Origin: Bacteroidota bacterium
GTDB lineage: Bacteria > Bacteroidota > Rhodothermia > Rhodothermales > UBA10348
DNA length: 9,711 bases
Reading direction: 5' to 3'
Assembly (NCBI GenBank): GCA_024640835.1
Contig: JAHEEH010000040.1
Location: 1 to 9,711, forward strand
Each line of letters starts with the position of its first letter. The stretch's first letter is position 1. A program made the position numbers and the translations under genes. Shown here piece after piece: positions 6,776 to 9,711 of the stretch. The notes below the pieces were generated by a model, which ran no database searches, had not been told where the DNA came from, and worked only from the letters and a program-made list of their open reading frames with translations.

Positions 6776-6826
6776 ATCGGCCCGAAATCTTGTTACTGAA
6801 GCCGCGCCCACGGGCCGATAAGTAAC
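6776..6826. other. Two interleaved inverted repeats (possible pseudoknot-forming RNA)
   Basis: A perfect 9-base arm pair ATCGGCCCG (6776-6784) / CGGGCCGAT (6811-6819) interlocks with a perfect 6-base pair GTTACT (6792-6797) / AGTAAC (6821-6826). Read as minus-strand RNA, the order is a 6-bp stem arm, a 1-nt link, a 9-bp stem arm, 13 nt, the second 6-bp arm, 7 nt, and the second 9-bp arm. That is H-type pseudoknot topology. The two stems could instead be alternative structures. It lies after the rpoC terminator and about 70 bases before the small membrane gene, so it would sit in that gene's leader if transcription starts upstream of it. No known RNA family is recognised, and chance in GC-rich DNA is possible. 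Confidence 0.35.
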
Positions 6827-6854
6827 CCGCTCCGGGGAGATCCCCCGATCCGAC

Positions 6855-6893
6855 AAGGAAAAGGCCCCGGACGCTCGAAGCACCCGGGGCCTT
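6855..6893 (-). terminator. Rho-independent terminator of rpoC
   Basis: A perfect 10-bp GC-rich arm pair AAGGCCCCGG/CCGGGGCCTT (6884-6893 and 6861-6870, in minus-strand order) encloses 13 bases. In minus-strand RNA these extend the stem by two wobble and three Watson-Crick pairs around a 3-base loop. On the plus strand the wobble positions become A-C mismatches. The stem is followed in the minus direction by TTCCTTGT, giving a U-rich run TTTTCCTTGT from the last stem bases onward. It starts 22 bases after the rpoC stop codon. This is a textbook intrinsic terminator at the end of the rpoB-rpoC type operon. Confidence 0.88.
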
Positions 6894-6915
6894 CCAGTTC
6901 ATCCCGAGACCAGGA

Positions 6916-9711
6916 TCAGGCCTCCACTTCGGCGGCCGCGCCATCCTTCTTGGCCGATGCGGACTCTCCCTCACCCAGCACCATCTCCTCGTACTCGCGC
7001 TTGGAGCCGACGATGATCTTCTTGAACCGGCGCTGACCGGTACCCGCGGGGATGAGGTGCCCGACGATCACGTTCTCCTTGAGACCGTACAGCGGGTCGT
7101 TCTTCGCCGAGATGGCGGCGTCGGTCAACACCTTGGTGGTCTCCTGGAACGAAGCCGCCGACACGAACGAGTCGGTCGAAAGCGCGGCCTGCGTGATTCC
7201 GAGCAGCACCGGCTCGGCCACGGCGGGCTGCGTGTCGCGCTCGACGACGGAGGTCAGGTCGCGACGCTTCAGGTCGGAATTGACCTCACGCAGGCGCCTT
7301 CGATCCACCACGTCGCCAATCTGGAGCACGGAATCGCCCGGGTCGACCACGACGAAGTTGTCGTACAGATCGTCGTTCAGCTGCTCCAGCACGAACCGGT
7401 CCACGTGGTCGTCTTCGAGCAGGTTGGTGTCGCCCGGATCCGCCACGCGCACCTTCTGCATCATCTGGCGCACGATGCACTCGATGTGCTTGTCATTGAT
7501 CGTCACGCCCTGCAGTCGGTACACCTCCTGGATCTCGTTCACGAGATACTCCTGGACGGCGCGCGGACCGAGAATGCGCAGGATATCCTGCGGCGAAACC
7601 TGCCCGTCCGACAGCGGCTCGCCGGCACGAACGAAGTCGTTGTCGTGCACCAGCATGTGCTTGGTAAGCGACACCAGGTAGGTCTTCGACTCCGTGCCGT
7701 CACGGCTGGTGACCACGACTTCCTGGGCTCCGCGCTTGCGGCCTCCGAACGCCACGATGCCGTCGATCTCCGACACGACGGCCGGATCCGTGGGCGTACG
7801 CGCTTCGAAGAGCTCGGTCACGCGCGGCAGACCCCCCGTGATGTCGCGGGTCTTGGCGGACTGGCGCGGAATCTTCACCAGGATCCGACCCGCCTGAACG
7901 GCGTCGCCGGCGTCCACCTGGATTCGGGCGCGGACCGGCAGCGGGTACTCCCGCGCGGTCCCGTCGGCGCCGGAAATCAGGATGGCCGGGGTCAGATTCC
8001 GTTCGCGGGAGTCGATGATGACCTTCTCCTTGAAGCCGGTCTGCTCGTCGCTCTCCTCCCGGAACGTCGTACCCTCGATGATATCCTGGAATTCGACACG
8101 GCCGGCGACCTCGGACAGGATGACGCTGTTGTAGGGGTCCCAGCTCGCGAGCACCGCACCCTTCTCGATGACGCTGGCCTTCGCCACCAGGATTTCGGCA
8201 CCGTAGGGAATCAGGTACGAGATCAGCTGTCGCCGCCCCTCGCCCTGGTCCACGATGCGCACCTCACCCTGGCGCGAGAGCACGACCTCGCGCTCGTGGT
8301 CGCCATCGTCGTACGAGACGGTTCGAAGGTTCTCGAACTCGACGATACCGGCGAACTTGGACTGGATCGTGCTCTCGGCCGAGATGCGGCTGGCCGTACC
8401 ACCGATGTGGAAGGTCCGCAGCGTCAGCTGCGTACCGGGCTCACCGATGGACTGAGCTGCGACCACACCCACGGCCTCACCATCCTCCACGAGTCGGCCC
8501 GTGGCCAGGTTGCGCCCGTAGCACAGGGCACAGACGCCGCGACGCGACTCGCACGTCAGCACCGAGCGGATTTCGACCTCCTCGATCGAGGTCTCCGAAA
8601 TGCTGCGGGCCTTCTCCTCGTCAATGACCTCGTTGGCCGAGACGATGAGGTCGCCCGTGAGCGGGTCGGTGACGTCGTGGACCGATACGCGGCCCAGGAT
8701 GCGGTCGGCCAGCGGCTCGACCACGTCCTCGTTGTCCTTCAGGGCCGAAATGCGGATTCCGCGGAGCGTGCCGCAGTCGGTCTGCGTTACGGTTACGTCC
8801 TGCGCGACGTCCACCAGGCGGCGCGTCAGGTAGCCGGCGTCGGCCGTCTTCAGGGCCGTGTCGGCAAGACCCTTGCGGGCGCCGTGCGTGGAGATGAAAT
8901 ACTCGAGGACCGAGAGCCCTTCCTTGAAGTTCGAGATGATCGGGTTCTCGATGATCTCGCCGGCCGATCCGACCAGGCTCTTCTGCGGCTTCGCCATGAG
9001 GCCGCGCATGCCGCCGAGCTGCCGGATCTGCTCCTTCGAGCCTCGGGCACCCGAGTCGGCCATCATGTAGATGGCGTTGAAGCCTTCCCGGTCGGTGCGG
9101 AGCGTCTCGAACAGGACCTCGGACACCTGGTTGTTGGTGTGGGTCCAGATGTCGATGACCTGGTTGTAGCGCTCGTTCTCCGTGATGAAGCCCATCGCGT
9201 AGTTGCCGCGGGCCTTCTCGACCTCGGTCTCCGCCGCTTTGATGAGCTTCTCCTTCGCGTCCGGAACCACGATGTCGGTCAGCGAGAACGTGAGGCCCGC
9301 GCTGGTCGCTCGCTCGAATCCCGCCTGCTTGATCTCGTCCAGGAACCGGGCCGTCTTGGGGAACCCGGAGGCCTTGAGCACGCGGCCGATGATCAGGCGG
9401 AGGTTCTTCTTCGTCAGGACCTCGTTGATGAAGCCCACTTCCCCGGGGACGATCTCGTTGAATACCACGCGACCGACGGTGGTCTCGATGACCTCGCCGT
9501 CCGACAGGCGGACCTTGACCCTGGAGTGCAGCTCCACGATGCCCTGGTCGAAGGCCTGCCGGGCCTCCACCATGCTGGAGAACCTCATGCCTTCGCCCTT
9601 CATGCCGGCACGGGACTTGGTCATGTAGTACAGACCGAGCACCATGTCCTGCGTGGGCACCGTGATGGGGCCACCGTGCGCAGGGCTCAGGATGTTGTGG
9701 CTCGAGAGCAT
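6916..9711 (-). CDS. rpoC: DNA-directed RNA polymerase subunit beta' (C-terminal part, runs off the window)
   Basis: These 931 residues are the C-terminal two thirds of beta', equivalent to about residue 485 onward of E. coli RpoC. The Met at the edge is internal, because the catalytic NADFDGD region lies outside the window. Visible parts are the NILSPAHG segment (6-13), the bridge-helix region around [20 protein letters not shown] (272-291), four zinc-binding cysteines (C313, C387, C394, C397, with the same 74/7/3 spacing as E. coli C814/888/895/898), and the trigger loop [16 protein letters not shown] (423-438). An SI3-like insertion of sandwich-barrel domains occupies roughly 440-620. [16 protein letters not shown] (623-638) and the C-terminal [17 protein letters not shown] (876-892) follow. 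The reading frame is intact to the TGA at 6916. A few residues ([12 protein letters not shown]) before the bridge helix are longer than in E. coli and resemble FCB-group sequences. Confidence 0.98.
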   Translation of the reverse strand: MLSSHNILSPAHGGPITVPTQDMVLGLYYMTKSRAGMKGEGMRFSSMVEARQAFDQGIVELHSRVKVRLSDGEVIETTVGRVVFNEIVPGEVGFINEVLTKKNLRLIIGRVLKASGFPKTARFLDEIKQAGFERATSAGLTFSLTDIVVPDAKEKLIKAAETEVEKARGNYAMGFITENERYNQVIDIWTHTNNQVSEVLFETLRTDREGFNAIYMMADSGARGSKEQIRQLGGMRGLMAKPQKSLVGSAGEIIENPIISNFKEGLSVLEYFISTHGARKGLADTALKTADAGYLTRRLVDVAQDVTVTQTDCGTLRGIRISALKDNEDVVEPLADRILGRVSVHDVTDPLTGDLIVSANEVIDEEKARSISETSIEEVEIRSVLTCESRRGVCALCYGRNLATGRLVEDGEAVGVVAAQSIGEPGTQLTLRTFHIGGTASRISAESTIQSKFAGIVEFENLRTVSYDDGDHEREVVLSRQGEVRIVDQGEGRRQLISYLIPYGAEILVAKASVIEKGAVLASWDPYNSVILSEVAGRVEFQDIIEGTTFREESDEQTGFKEKVIIDSRERNLTPAILISGADGTAREYPLPVRARIQVDAGDAVQAGRILVKIPRQSAKTRDITGGLPRVTELFEARTPTDPAVVSEIDGIVAFGGRKRGAQEVVVTSRDGTESKTYLVSLTKHMLVHDNDFVRAGEPLSDGQVSPQDILRILGPRAVQEYLVNEIQEVYRLQGVTINDKHIECIVRQMMQKVRVADPGDTNLLEDDHVDRFVLEQLNDDLYDNFVVVDPGDSVLQIGDVVDRRRLREVNSDLKRRDLTSVVERDTQPAVAEPVLLGITQAALSTDSFVSAASFQETTKVLTDAAISAKNDPLYGLKENVIVGHLIPAGTGQRRFKKIIVGSKREYEEMVLGEGESASAKKDGAAAEVEA

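Noticed and set aside
6833..6847. A small CGGGG/CCCCG hairpin with a 5-base loop beside the rpoC terminator
   Set aside because: It has only a 5-bp stem and no U-rich tail on either side, as expected by chance in GC-rich sequence.
6720..6974. An 84-residue minus-strand frame across the rpoC end and the terminator
   Set aside because: It overlaps the rpoC C terminus and the terminator hairpin, and it lacks any family feature.

Overview
The window is a GC-rich bacterial chromosomal segment with tightly packed genes on both strands. I see no mobile element, phage gene, CRISPR array, tRNA or rRNA. The best taxonomic marker is the RNA polymerase beta' fragment at the right edge. It carries an FCB-type bridge-helix region (KPQKS... 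followed by [22 protein letters not shown]), which resembles Bacteroidota, Chlorobi and Gemmatimonadota more than Proteobacteria. With the high GC, the lipoprotein and the DUF4097 protein, a Gemmatimonadota-like Gram-negative is my best guess. This is inference, not proof.

Left block, minus strand (27-2925): a long-chain acyl-CoA synthetase of the FadD15/FACS type, and upstream of it a secreted DUF4097 beta-repeat protein built from 18-residue GAGN[VI] repeats. A 15-bp hairpin with a short T-rich tail lies between them. It probably ends the DUF4097 transcript, so the two genes are likely independent units.

Central block, plus strand (3050-6388): a tightly spaced four-gene run. It encodes an NAGPA-type phosphodiester glycosidase lipoprotein, peptidase T (overlapping it by 14 bp), a small single-pass membrane protein whose possible TTG start overlaps the pepT stop, and a VanX/DdpX-type D-Ala-D-Ala dipeptidase 6 bp further on. 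The spacing suggests one operon. The predicted activities (glycosyl phosphodiester removal, tripeptide trimming, D-Ala-D-Ala hydrolysis) fit envelope or cell-wall turnover and amino-acid salvage. No vanH/vanA-type partners are present, so glycopeptide resistance is not indicated.

Right block, minus strand (6399-9711): a 102-residue two-helix membrane protein converges on the dipeptidase gene with only 10 bp between stops. Next comes a 208-bp intergenic region with a strong rpoC terminator and interleaved inverted repeats, and then the C-terminal two thirds of rpoC, which runs off the window.

Most of the window is ordinary housekeeping and envelope gene content. The items that deserve a second look are the four-gene envelope cluster, the pseudoknot-like repeats at 6776-6826, and the exact 18-residue periodicity of the DUF4097 protein. 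I did not find a clearly new biological system.
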